This document shows, piece by piece, positions 26,255 to 34,195 of a DNA stretch of 50,782 nucleotides. The notes beneath the pieces were generated by a model. It worked only from the letters and a program-made list of their open reading frames with translations, made no database searches and was not told the origin of the DNA. The DNA is from Roseateles toxinivorans (GTDB lineage Bacteria; Pseudomonadota; Gammaproteobacteria; Burkholderiales; Burkholderiaceae_C). Each line of letters begins with the position of its first letter. Within the stretch, counting starts at the first letter, position 1. The stretch spans positions 1 to 50,782 of the forward strand of contig CAMDHE010000017.1 of NCBI GenBank assembly GCA_945898095.1, in the 5' to 3' direction. The position numbers and the translations under genes were made by a program.

Positions 26255-27628
26255 TCAGGCGGTCAATACCGCGCCATCGGCCATCAGCCGCTGGCGCACG
26301 GCGGCGGGGGCAATTTCGCGCACCCCCAGGCGGTCTTGCACGGCCAGCACGGCGGCATGGCCGATAGCGTGGCCGTAGGAGAAGCACTGCGCCGTCACCC
26401 GCGCCGAGGCCATGGCTTCATGCTCGGCCGACAGGCAGCGCCCGGCCGCGAGCAGGCCCTCGCCCTGGGGCGGGATGAAGCAGCCCAGGGGGATGTCGTA
26501 GTAGTCGTCGTAAAGCCACGACAGGCGCGGCTTGTTGCCACTGTGCAGTTCGATCGGCCAGGGCGAGCGCGCAATGCCATCGGCGCGCTTGGTGCCCTTG
26601 ACCACGTCGTCGTTGCTGAGCGTTTGCAGGCCGACGATCTGGCGCGACTGGCGGATGCCGACCTGCACGCCGGTATCGAGCAGGTAGGACTGCTCGCAGC
26701 CTGTCAGGTGGTCGCGGAAGAAGCGCGCGTAGTCGCGGGCCTGGCGCCGACCCAGCGTCTCGGCCCGCGACAGTTCTGTAGCCACCAGCGGGTGCAGTTC
26801 AGCGCCGCCGGGCTCCATGATGCGGGTGCAGTTGCACAGCAACTCACCGGCGCGTGGGGTCGGGAACAGGAAGATCTTGTGCCGCGGCAGCCAGTACTGG
26901 CCGATCTCGTTGGCCTGGGCCAGCGCCGTCGACACGGACGCCGGCAAGATCGAATCAGGGCCGTAACTGCCGAGAAACCGCGCCACATCCACGCCGGCGA
27001 TGCGGAAAATCATGGTCGGGTTCTGCACCCGGCCCTGGTCGCCGACAGTGGTGGCCAGGCCGGCCATCGCAAACAGGTCGGCGTCGCCGCTGGCGTCCAC
27101 CGTCAGCTTGGCGCGCACCTCGAAGCGGCCCTGCTTGGTGTTGACCAGTGCGCCTTCTACACGTTCGCCCCCTTCAACCAAGGCGGCAATGACTTGCGCG
27201 TGGTACAGCACCCGCACGCCCGCTTCGGCGAGCAAGTCGTCGGCCGCGACACGCCACGCAAAGGGTTCGTGCACCAGCGTGTACGTGTCGCCGTAGCGCA
27301 CGGGTTCGGTCAGTCCACCGTGGCGCTGCATGGCCGCTATGAACCGGTCGACAAAACCATGCACGACCTTTTCAGGTCCGCCCGCCGCGCCGGGGCGCGC
27401 CAGGTACAGGCCGCACACCGTGCCTGAGAAGCCTGCCACCGCGGCACCACCGCAGAAGCCGTAGCGCTCGAGCAGCAGCACGTCCAGGCCCTGCCGGGCA
27501 GCGGTGCAGGCAGCCGCCAGGCCGGCAGCGCCGCCGCCCACCACGAGCACGTCGCAGTCGAGGCGGCCCTGAGGCCGGCGGTCAAGCGCCAAAGGTGACG
27601 CGGCTACGGACGACGAGCTGGGGGCCAT
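26255..27628 (-). CDS. FAD-dependent oxidoreductase (FAD_oxidored family)
   Basis: A 457-residue flavoprotein. The dinucleotide fold is DVLVVGGGAAGLAAACTAAR; ERYGFCGGAAVAG follows with the Cys-Gly-Gly common in this family; LTVDASGDADLFAMAG and the C-terminal LLAAGRCLSAEHEAMASAR are signature blocks. Members oxidise diverse substrates and are often found in sugar or aromatic catabolic loci; the reaction cannot be predicted. A 25-residue polar N-terminal extension precedes the FAD fold, so a later start is possible, though no better codon is visible. It is divergent from the serine hydrolase genes and shares the operator at 27689-27705. Confidence 0.85.
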   Translation of the reverse strand: MAPSSSSVAASPLALDRRPQGRLDCDVLVVGGGAAGLAAACTAARQGLDVLLLERYGFCGGAAVAGFSGTVCGLYLARPGAAGGPEKVVHGFVDRFIAAMQRHGGLTEPVRYGDTYTLVHEPFAWRVAADDLLAEAGVRVLYHAQVIAALVEGGERVEGALVNTKQGRFEVRAKLTVDASGDADLFAMAGLATTVGDQGRVQNPTMIFRIAGVDVARFLGSYGPDSILPASVSTALAQANEIGQYWLPRHKIFLFPTPRAGELLCNCTRIMEPGGAELHPLVATELSRAETLGRRQARDYARFFRDHLTGCEQSYLLDTGVQVGIRQSRQIVGLQTLSNDDVVKGTKRADGIARSPWPIELHSGNKPRLSWLYDDYYDIPLGCFIPPQGEGLLAAGRCLSAEHEAMASARVTAQCFSYGHAIGHAAVLAVQDRLGVREIAPAAVRQRLMADGAVLTA

Positions 27629-27688
27629 GATGGGGACTCCGCGGTTGTCGACGGGCGCTCAATGCTCACCGCCGAAGCGTCAATTCTA

Positions 27689-27705
27689 GTATGCTATTTG
27701 TACAC
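27689..27705 (+). promoter_or_regulatory. Two-box GTnnAC element, copy 5
   Basis: The site reads GTATGCTATTTGTACAC: box 1 has one change (GTATGC), box 2 is perfect, spacing 11 bp. It lies between the divergent FAD oxidoreductase (start 27628) and the serine hydrolase remnant (start 27731), so it may serve both. Confidence 0.55.
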
Positions 27706-27730
27706 ATCAACACAAACTGCGTCGACTAAA

Positions 27731-28205
27731 GTGAACCTTGACCTCTGCCACCCTCGACGCCGCCACTTCATCGCTCGCACCGCCCGGGCTGTAACCGGCT
27801 TCGCGCTGCCCTCGCTGCTGACGCACAGCGCGTGGGCCCAGGCAGACTCCGCTGCTTCAGCCGCAAGGCCTCGAGCGGCAAGCCGCGGGGCCAGCACGCT
27901 GCAAAGCCTCGTCGACCGGCGGCGCTTGCCAGGCATGGCACTGCGCGTGGCGCGCCACGGCGCCATACTCGACGGGTCGGTGGGCCATCACCGTCACGAC
28001 CTTGGTGCGCTCTTTTTTCGGCCACCAAGCCGATGACCAGCGCCGTCTTGTTCACGCTGTTCGAAGAGGGCAGGTGGCTGTTCAGCGACCCGATCACCCG
28101 CCTTCTGCCCGAAGGGCCGACCTCAAGGTGGCCGGCACCGGCAAACCTCCGAAACGCCCGATCAGCATGTTCGACCCCCTGATCTATCAGGCACTCAAGG
28201 ACTGA
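27731..28205 (+). pseudogene. Decayed Tat-exported serine hydrolase (beta-lactamase fold), tandem copy of the next gene
   Basis: GTG 27731 opens a probable Tat signal (PRRRHFIARTARAV, then TGFALPSLLTHSAWAQ). The following text matches the intact neighbour: LVDRRRLPGMALRVARHG, then after a frameshift ATKPMTSAVLFTLFEEGRW, then after another frame change VAGTGKPPKRPISMFD. MFD is joined directly to PLIYQALKD and a stop, which is the last part of the intact protein. The junction lies at TTCGA (28170-28174), a five-base match that occurs at both ends of the missing 768-bp segment in the intact copy. Product cannot be functional. Confidence 0.85.
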
Positions 28206-28241
28206 GACCACGATCTCCCACAGCACTCTCAAAGGCAGCCC

Positions 28242-29426
28242 ATGACCTCTGTTCGATCCCCAGACGCCGCTGCCCTGCACGCAGCCGGCCTGATTCCCGA
28301 GCGTGCCACGCGCATTGCCGGCGCGATACAAAGGCTGGTCGAACAGCGCCGCCTCCCCGGCCTGGCGCTACGCGTTGCGCGCCGCGGCATCGTGCTCGAC
28401 TGGTCGGCCGGCCACCACACCACAGCCAGCAGTCCGGCGACCGACGCCACGACCTTCATGCGCTTTTACTCGGCGACCAAGCCGATGACCAGCGCCGTGT
28501 TGTTCACTTTCTTCGAAGAGGGCCGCTGGCTGTTCAGCGACCCGATCACACGCTTTTTGCCCGAGCTGTTGAATCTGAAGGTTGCGGGCACCGGCGAGCC
28601 GCCGCAGCGCCCGATCACGATGTTCGATCTGCTGACGCACACCGCCGGCTTCGGCTACGGCATCGACGAAGCGCACGAGGTCGACCGGCAGTACGCACAA
28701 GTGCCGGTAATGGATTACTCGCAACCGATCCAAACCCTGCTCGCCCGCGTCGCCACCCTGCCCTTGGTACAGGAACCGGGCTTCGGTTTCCACTACAGCG
28801 TGGCGCACGATCTGCAAGGCTTGATTGCCGAACGCCTGGGCGGCAAGCCGCTCGACGTCTTGATGCGCGAGCGCTTGTTCGAGCCTGCCGGCATGAAGAC
28901 CGCAACCTTCGGTCTGACGCCACAGGATCTGGCGAACTTCGCGCCGGTGCATCGTCACGACGCCGAAGGTCACTGCCAACCGGTGGAGTCGGCCCCTGGG
29001 CTGACCTATGCGTGGCAAGTCAGCCCGGCACCGTGCCTGCTCTCGGGCGGCGGTGGTGTACTTGGCACTCTCGAAGACGAGTACCGCTTCCTGCGCTTGA
29101 TGGCTGGCTGCGGCAGCATTGACGGCATTCGTGTGCTGGCGCCCGCCACGGTGAAGCTGATGACGGGCAAGGCGCTGGACGTCATGCAGCCAGGTGCTGC
29201 CAGCACGCCAGGCTGGTTCACGCTCACCACGGATCCGGTGCCGATGGGCTCCTGCGCCTCACCTGGCACCTTGTTCACTGCCGGCGCTGGCGGCAATTGG
29301 GGCTGGATCGATGGCCCGCGTGATCTGATCGTCGTCGGCATGATGAGCGTGCTGAACTGGTTCGATGCCTCCGACTCACCGAGTTGGATATTCGACCCCT
29401 TGATTTACCAGGCGCTCGAGGACTGA
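28242..29426 (+). CDS. Serine hydrolase, class C beta-lactamase family (S12-like)
   Basis: A 394-residue serine hydrolase. The SxxK nucleophile is in FYSATKPMTS, the YxN-like element is FHYSVAHDL, DLLTHTAGFGYG is the family signature and GAGGNWGWIDGP replaces the KTG/HxG strand. Relatives include esterases, D-aminopeptidases and MlrB-like peptidases as well as true beta-lactamases, so resistance should not be assumed. There is no signal peptide, whereas the decayed copy upstream has one. AAGG precedes ATG 28242. The ureohydrolase follows after a permease remnant. Confidence 0.86.
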   Translation: MTSVRSPDAAALHAAGLIPERATRIAGAIQRLVEQRRLPGLALRVARRGIVLDWSAGHHTTASSPATDATTFMRFYSATKPMTSAVLFTFFEEGRWLFSDPITRFLPELLNLKVAGTGEPPQRPITMFDLLTHTAGFGYGIDEAHEVDRQYAQVPVMDYSQPIQTLLARVATLPLVQEPGFGFHYSVAHDLQGLIAERLGGKPLDVLMRERLFEPAGMKTATFGLTPQDLANFAPVHRHDAEGHCQPVESAPGLTYAWQVSPAPCLLSGGGGVLGTLEDEYRFLRLMAGCGSIDGIRVLAPATVKLMTGKALDVMQPGAASTPGWFTLTTDPVPMGSCASPGTLFTAGAGGNWGWIDGPRDLIVVGMMSVLNWFDASDSPSWIFDPLIYQALED

Positions 29427-29430
29427 CGGA

Positions 29431-29574
29431 TTGTTCCTCGCCGGGTCTACGCATCTCACGCTGCCGCGCCAGATGTTCACCGGCATCCGCGAGAACATCA
29501 ACCCGGCGATCGCGGCCCTGGCCACGCTGCTGATCGTGTTCACCACGTCCCTTATGCTATCGCTAGAATTTTTA
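29431..29574 (+). pseudogene. C-terminal remnant of a polyamine-type ABC permease (PotC-like)
   Basis: A 48-codon stretch, FLAGSTHLTLPRQMFTGI then RENINPAIAALATLLIVFT, matches the last periplasmic loop and last helix of spermidine/putrescine permeases. Nothing of the upstream 200 residues remains. It runs out of frame into the leader of the ureohydrolase gene. Its position fits an ancestral import-plus-hydrolysis operon for a guanidino or polyamine compound. Confidence 0.7.
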
Positions 29575-29587
29575 GGGGGCGCAGACA

Positions 29588-30538
29588 ATGAACAAGGGCA
29601 AGAACCAACCGCTGTCAGGCAACGCGATGCCGCGCTTCGGCGGCATCGCAAGCATGATGCGGCTACCGCTGGCCGATTCGGCGCAAGGCCTGGACGCGGC
29701 CTTCATCGGCGTGCCACTGGACATCGGCACGTCGCACCGCCCCGGCGCGCGCTTCGGCCCGCGCCAGATCCGCGCCGAATCGGCGCTGATTCGGCCCTAC
29801 AACATGGCCACCGGCGCAGCGCCTTTCGACACGTTGCAGGTGGCCGACCTCGGTGATGTGCCGATCAATACCTACTCCATCGCCAAGTCGGTCGAGATCA
29901 TCCAAGCCTTCTACGAACCGGTGCTGGCGGCCGGCTGCCGCCCGTTGACACTCGGCGGTGATCACACGATCGCGCTGCCGATACTGCGCGCCCTGAAGGC
30001 GCGGTATGGGCCGGTTGCGTTGGTGCATGTGGACGCGCATGCCGATGTCAACGAGGCCATGTTCGGCGAGTCGATCGCGCATGGCACGCCCTTTCGGCGC
30101 GCCGTCGAAGAAGGCCTGCTACAAAACGAGCGCGTGTTCCAGATCGGCCTGCGCGGCACCGGCTATGCGGTCGACGACTTCGACTGGCCACGCTCACAGG
30201 GATTCACCCTCGTGCCGGCACACGAAGTCTGGCACCAGTCGCTTGCGCCCCTGATGGTCCGTGTGCGCGAGGTGATCGGCTCGGCGCCTTGCTACCTGAG
30301 TTTCGATATCGACGGTATCGACCCGGCCTTCGCCGGCGGCACCGGCACGCCCGAGATCGGTGGGCTGACCGTGCCACAGGCGCTGGAGATCGTGCGCGGC
30401 TGCCGCGGGCTGAACCTGGTCGGCGCCGACCTGGTGGAAGTCTCCCCACCCTACGATCCGAGCGGCAACACCGCGCTACTGGGCGCCAACCTGCTTTACG
30501 AAATGCTCTGCGTGCTGCCGGGCGTGGCGCACCGTTGA
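29588..30538 (+). CDS. speB: Agmatinase/guanidinobutyrase family ureohydrolase
   Basis: A 316-residue binuclear manganese enzyme that removes urea from a guanidino group. Metal ligands are seen in LGGDHTIALP, VHVDAHADVN and SFDIDGIDPAFAGGTGTPE. The N-terminus (GNAMPRFGGIASMMRLP) and the block GDVPINTYSIAKSV resemble guanidinobutyrase/guanidinopropionase-type enzymes more than E. coli agmatinase, so 4-guanidinobutyrate is a likely substrate; this is from memory of family sequences, not a search. AGGGGGC precedes ATG 29588. The adjacent polyamine permease remnant supports a guanidino-compound role. Confidence 0.88.
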   Translation: MNKGKNQPLSGNAMPRFGGIASMMRLPLADSAQGLDAAFIGVPLDIGTSHRPGARFGPRQIRAESALIRPYNMATGAAPFDTLQVADLGDVPINTYSIAKSVEIIQAFYEPVLAAGCRPLTLGGDHTIALPILRALKARYGPVALVHVDAHADVNEAMFGESIAHGTPFRRAVEEGLLQNERVFQIGLRGTGYAVDDFDWPRSQGFTLVPAHEVWHQSLAPLMVRVREVIGSAPCYLSFDIDGIDPAFAGGTGTPEIGGLTVPQALEIVRGCRGLNLVGADLVEVSPPYDPSGNTALLGANLLYEMLCVLPGVAHR

Positions 30539-30719
30539 GCGCTTGAAGCGATTCAGTTCGCGCTCTCGCGGTCTGTATCCGAACAGCGTTGCGGTCGTCG
30601 ACGAAAAGCACCTCCAGATCCGATCCTGACCGACCTGCCCGTCAGCAACCAGCGCCAAAGGCGCGTGCACCAGCCGATGCGCTGCTCGGCGCCCAACGCC
30701 AGCGAGAGGGGCAAAGCCT

Positions 30720-31484
30720 TCAGCGTTCCCTGCTGCCGCCCAGCTTCATGCCGCCTGTGGGCCGCGATCCGAATTCGCGCAGGAAGCGGTTGCGCAAAAC
30801 ATCCAGATCGCGCGCGCCGGCCAGTTCGGCTGCTGCGAGATCCTGTTTTTCGATCGCCGCGACGATGCCGTTGTGCTCCGCGAAGTCCGATGTGGCGGGA
30901 CGGTCACCCTCGAAGAACGCACTCAGGCGGAAGAGCCTCTGGCCCTGGTCGAGCAACTGCCCCAGCCAGGCCGTGTAGGTCGGGTTGCCGCCGGCTTCAG
31001 CAATCAACATGTGGAATTCGCGGTTCTCCCGCAACTGGACCACCGGGTCCTTATCCTTCAAGAAGCGTCCGATCTGCTTGGCCTTGGCGACAATGGCCTT
31101 GAGTTCCGCATCGGTGCGGTACATCGCCGCCAGGCGGCAACTCACGCGGTACATCAGTTCCAGCGCATCGAGAAATCCTGGCACCTGGGCGATGTCGAAA
31201 GGTGTCACCACAGGGCTGCGATTGGGCAAGGTCTGGATCAGGCCTTCGGCCGACAAGCGAATCAGCGCCTCGCGCACGGGCGACCGAGAGAGTTCGAAAC
31301 GGCGGCCGAGCTCACTCTCGTCGAGCAGTGTTCCAGGCGCGATCTTCAGGTTCAGGATGTCGGCGCGTAGCGCGTCGTACACCGCGCTGGCACCCGTCCC
31401 ACGCGCCCGCGTCGGGGGTGGCTTGGCCGTGAGGACCCGTTTGGTCCCGGTGGTACGACCAGCCGTCGTCTTGCTCGCTGCCAT
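30720..31484 (-). CDS. GntR family transcriptional regulator (FCD domain)
   Basis: A 254-residue regulator. After a basic tail of about 30 residues comes the winged helix (SAVYDALRADILNLKIAPG, ESELGRRFELSRSPVREAL, EGLIQTLPNRSPVV), then an all-helical FCD ligand domain with probable metal-binding residues in REFHMLIAEAGG and AEHNGIVAAIE. FCD regulators bind TnGTnnACnA-type palindromes and are released by an organic acid. GGAGG fixes ATG 31484. It is the only regulator in the first 37 kb and a weak copy of the two-box element lies just upstream, so it is my candidate for the island regulator. Confidence 0.9.
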   Translation of the reverse strand: MAASKTTAGRTTGTKRVLTAKPPPTRARGTGASAVYDALRADILNLKIAPGTLLDESELGRRFELSRSPVREALIRLSAEGLIQTLPNRSPVVTPFDIAQVPGFLDALELMYRVSCRLAAMYRTDAELKAIVAKAKQIGRFLKDKDPVVQLRENREFHMLIAEAGGNPTYTAWLGQLLDQGQRLFRLSAFFEGDRPATSDFAEHNGIVAAIEKQDLAAAELAGARDLDVLRNRFLREFGSRPTGGMKLGGSRER

Positions 31485-31515
31485 TCTTGCCTCCGCGCTG
31501 TCTTGGATGGCAAGT

Positions 31516-31532
31516 GTATGCGTGATGTCCAA
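31516..31532 (+). promoter_or_regulatory. Two-box GTnnAC element, weak copy 6, upstream of gntR
   Basis: The plus strand reads GTATGCGTGATGTCCAA. Box 1 has one change and box 2 (GTCCAA) one change; the 11-bp spacing is kept. It lies 32 bases before the gntR start and could give autoregulation. On its own it would not be convincing. Confidence 0.35.
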
Positions 31533-31552
31533 AGCTGCAGGCACAGCAACTT

Positions 31553-31960
31553 TCAGTCCGCGCGCCGCTGCGCAAGGCCGATGCGCTGCGCCGGACTGCC
31601 TTCCTCAGCCATTGGCCACAGGTCTGCCATCATGAAACCTTCGGGGAAAGGGTCGTCGTCTTCGAGCACGTATTGGCAGTGGGCGGTGATCCATTCGGCG
31701 TCCATCAGAGCCAACACCCGGCCGCTGGGGATGTGCGTCGCCAACAGCTGCGCCTGTATCAAGGGCGCACCTGGCGCGGGCTTGGCAGCAACATTGAGCC
31801 ACTTCACAACGGCGCGCGGGTGCATGGCCTTTTTATGGATGAATCCGGCATCGCCGCGCTGAAGGCTTTCGACAGCGCGGGCCATCGCAGCCAGCAGCTC
31901 AGCTGGCGTCAAACCCAAGGCGCGGATGTCTTCGTTGCTGACCTGCGCAATCGCTGCCAT
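31553..31960 (-). pseudogene. Truncated ornithine cyclodeaminase/mu-crystallin-type gene
   Basis: A 135-codon frame whose first 90 residues match the N-terminus of the ornithine cyclodeaminase family: SNEDIRALGLTPAELLAAM, then HPRAVVKWLNVAAKP, then SGRVLALMDAEWITAH. After that residue the family would continue with the NAD-binding domain, but here it switches to YVLEDDDPFPEGFMMADLWP and ends. Normal length is about 310-340 residues. It lies 8 bases after the aminotransferase and before gntR, so a deletion has probably removed the Rossmann half while keeping the frame open. Confidence 0.6.
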
Positions 31961-31967
31961 GGCCCGA

Positions 31968-33401
31968 TCAACGACCGTACGTCACACCCATCGCTTTTAG
32001 CTCGCCCATGGTGCTGACGATGCCCTGACGCAGCGTATCGACAACGAAGTCGACGTTGTCCCGCGTCAGCACGAAGGCGGGTGACATGATGTTCAGATGC
32101 ACGATGGAACGCACGATCAGGCCCAGCTTCTCGCAGTGGTTGGAAACCAGTTTGCCGACGTTCACGGCGTCGGGCAGTGTCTGCTTGGTCTGGCGGTCAG
32201 CGACGAACTCCACACACATCATCAGCTTGCGCCCGCGCACATTGCCAACGATGGGTAGGTCTTCCAGTTCGTGCAGGCGGCGCTCGAAGTAGCTGCCGAC
32301 ATCGTGCACATTACCCATCAGGTTCTCGCGCTCGACGATCTCCAGCGCCTTGAGCGAAGCCGCGCAGCACACCGGATGGCCCGAGTAGGTGTAGCCATGG
32401 CCGAAAAAGCGGTCGGGGTCGCCCTCGCTGATGACCTTGTAGATGCGGTCGGAGAACAGGCAGGCACCCAGTGGCAGGTAGCCCGAGGTCAGGCCCTTGG
32501 CGCAGGTGATGATGTCGGGCACGATGCCGAACTCGCCTTGCGAAGCGAACCAGTGGCCCAGCCGCCCGAAGGCGGTGACCACCTCGTCGGCGACATAGAG
32601 CACGTCGTACTTCTTGCACAGCGCATAGGTTCGTTGGTTGTAGCCCTCGGGCGGCACGATCACGCCGCCGGCGCCCATGATGGGCTCAGCGAAGAAGGCG
32701 CTCACCTTGTCGGGCCCGACGGCCAGAATCTTCTTCTCCAGTTCATCAACCAAAAAGTCGCAGAACTGGCCTTCGGTCATGCCCTCGGGCGCACGGTAGT
32801 GGTTGGGGCAACTGACGAAGTGCACGTTCTCTTCGAGGTACTCGTGCTCAGGAATGCGGTCCTTGCCGGTCAGCGACGCGGCCATGTAGGTGCTGCCGTG
32901 GAACCCCTGCAATCGCGCGATGAAGTGGCGCTTGGCCGGCAGGCCGCGGCAGCGCTGGTAGAAGTGCGCCAACCGCACTGCGCTGTCGATGGCCGTACTG
33001 CCGCCGCAGGTGAACATGACGCGGTTGATGTCGCCAGGGGCCAGTTGGGCCAGCCGCTGCGACAACTCCGCCGCGCGGGCATTGCCCATGTCCACAAAAG
33101 GATTGGCATAGGCCAGGCGCGACACCTGCTCGGCGATGGTGTCGGCCATCTCCTTGCGGCCCAGGCCGATGTTGGTGCACCAAAGGCCACCCACCGCATC
33201 GAAATAGCGGCGGCCCTGGATGTCGGTGATGTAGCAGCCCTCGCCGCGGTCGATCAGCAGCGCCCCCTCGGTCTTGAAGGAATCAAAGTGCTGCCAGGGA
33301 TGCAGGTGATGCCGGCGATCGGCCTCCCAAAGGGCCTGTGCGACGGGGGCCTGGGGCATGGCCGGGCTGCCATGCGCCGAGGGTACGGTTGCGGGATTCA
33401 T
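31968..33401 (-). CDS. Class III aminotransferase (omega-aminotransferase type)
   Basis: A 477-residue PLP enzyme. RYFDAVGGLWCTNIGLG, VMFTCGGSTAIDSAVR, FAEPIMGAGGVIVPPEGY and VLYVADEVVTAFGR are conserved blocks, with the PLP lysine in ITCAKGLTSGYLPLGA. Relatives move the amino group from beta-alanine, putrescine-like diamines or other omega-amino compounds to pyruvate. Near a ureohydrolase it could transaminate the amine left after urea removal. It is the first gene of the minus operon aminotransferase, cyclodeaminase remnant, gntR. Confidence 0.88.
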   Translation of the reverse strand: MNPATVPSAHGSPAMPQAPVAQALWEADRRHHLHPWQHFDSFKTEGALLIDRGEGCYITDIQGRRYFDAVGGLWCTNIGLGRKEMADTIAEQVSRLAYANPFVDMGNARAAELSQRLAQLAPGDINRVMFTCGGSTAIDSAVRLAHFYQRCRGLPAKRHFIARLQGFHGSTYMAASLTGKDRIPEHEYLEENVHFVSCPNHYRAPEGMTEGQFCDFLVDELEKKILAVGPDKVSAFFAEPIMGAGGVIVPPEGYNQRTYALCKKYDVLYVADEVVTAFGRLGHWFASQGEFGIVPDIITCAKGLTSGYLPLGACLFSDRIYKVISEGDPDRFFGHGYTYSGHPVCCAASLKALEIVERENLMGNVHDVGSYFERRLHELEDLPIVGNVRGRKLMMCVEFVADRQTKQTLPDAVNVGKLVSNHCEKLGLIVRSIVHLNIMSPAFVLTRDNVDFVVDTLRQGIVSTMGELKAMGVTYGR

Positions 33402-33444
33402 GTCTAACCTCCGAGTTTCGGCGAGCCCGAAATGTCAAATTTTT

Positions 33445-33461
33445 GTACACATTTAGTATAC
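33445..33461 (-). promoter_or_regulatory. Two-box GTnnAC element, copy 7
   Basis: On the minus strand it reads GTATACTAAATGTGTAC; both boxes fit GTnnAC and are 11 bp apart. It lies 44 to 60 bases before the aminotransferase start, with TATACT as possible -10. Confidence 0.6.
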
Positions 33462-33464
33462 AGT

Positions 33465-33776
33465 AGATCGTCAGTTCAAGGGGGCAACTTCTTGGAAGTA
33501 CGAGGCCGCAACTCTGCCGGCGCTGCCGGAAAAACTCGCAGTGCGACTGGGCAGCATCTACTCGTCGCTCTGGCGGCCGCAGCGTCAGAACAGGCACTGC
33601 CCCAGCACGGGGTGCTTTCGCCTGCAATCTCCGGATCAGTAGCCGCGATGCGCCTGCATCTGGGTGCTGGTCGCGGTGATTGTCATGGTCGCGCGGGGGT
33701 GGCGCCCGGTGTCTGCCGAGACCTCGCCGCGCTTACGGCTACGCACCGGCTGGCGCCGCGGCACCCACAACACGCC
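33465..33776. other. Intergenic stretch, no gene recognised
   Basis: This part of the gap between the divergent aminotransferase and EthD genes has open frames on both strands, but none has a ribosome site, a conserved motif or a convincing start. It may be decayed coding sequence, as elsewhere in the island. Confidence 0.5.
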
Positions 33777-33794
33777 TTGAATTGGTTTGTTACC

Positions 33795-33811
33795 GCATAC
33801 AATTGGTCGAC
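33795..33811 (+). promoter_or_regulatory. Two-box GTnnAC element, copy 8
   Basis: The site reads GCATACAATTGGTCGAC: box 1 has one change (GCATAC), box 2 is perfect, spacing 11 bp. TACAAT inside it is a good -10, with TTGAAT at 33777-33782 as a loose -35. It lies 29 to 45 bases before the EthD gene. Confidence 0.5.
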
Positions 33812-33839
33812 AATGTGTTGCTCCAAGGAGGCATACAGA

Positions 33840-34187
33840 ATGATCAAGGTGATGTGGTTCCTCAAGCGCGCTGAGCATCTCAGCTTGGCCGAGTTCCGCG
33901 ACTGGTGGCTGAACCACCACGCCGCCGACATCGCGGCCGACCAGAAGCCGTATCTCAAGCGCTACAAGGTCGACGTGCGCATCGCCGACGACTCGGCGTT
34001 CAGCGTGGGGCGCCCCGGCACCGACAGCCCCTGGGACGGCATTGCTGAGCAGTGGTTTGCGAGCATAGAAGACTACACCGCTGTCTACGGCCGGGCCGTG
34101 CGGCCCACGCGTGCCGACACGCTGGAGCACACCAGTCGCTTCGAGCGCCTGGTGGTCGAAGAGCACGACATTCCTGTCGACCGTTAA
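33840..34187 (+). CDS. EthD domain-containing protein
   Basis: A 115-residue ferredoxin-like alpha-beta barrel protein. MIKVMWFLKRAEHLSLAEF and RDWWLNHHAAD are the EthD start, with the usual His pair, and the C-terminal part AEQWFASIEDY closes the domain. EthD proteins assist ether or aromatic oxidation and some cyclise polyketides; the role here is unknown. AAGGAGG precedes ATG 33840. The SDR gene starts 8 bases later, so they form an operon. Confidence 0.8.
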   Translation: MIKVMWFLKRAEHLSLAEFRDWWLNHHAADIAADQKPYLKRYKVDVRIADDSAFSVGRPGTDSPWDGIAEQWFASIEDYTAVYGRAVRPTRADTLEHTSRFERLVVEEHDIPVDR

Positions 34188-34195
34188 GGCTCAGC

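Noticed and set aside
28242-29426. Antibiotic beta-lactamase.
   Set aside because: SxxK and the family fold are present, but no signal peptide and no KTG motif; the family is mostly esterases and peptidases, so resistance is not supported.
29553-29569. TATGCTATCGCTAG before the ureohydrolase resembles copy 5 of the two-box element.
   Set aside because: The second box does not fit GTnnAC and the first lacks the leading G; it also overlaps permease remnant coding sequence.
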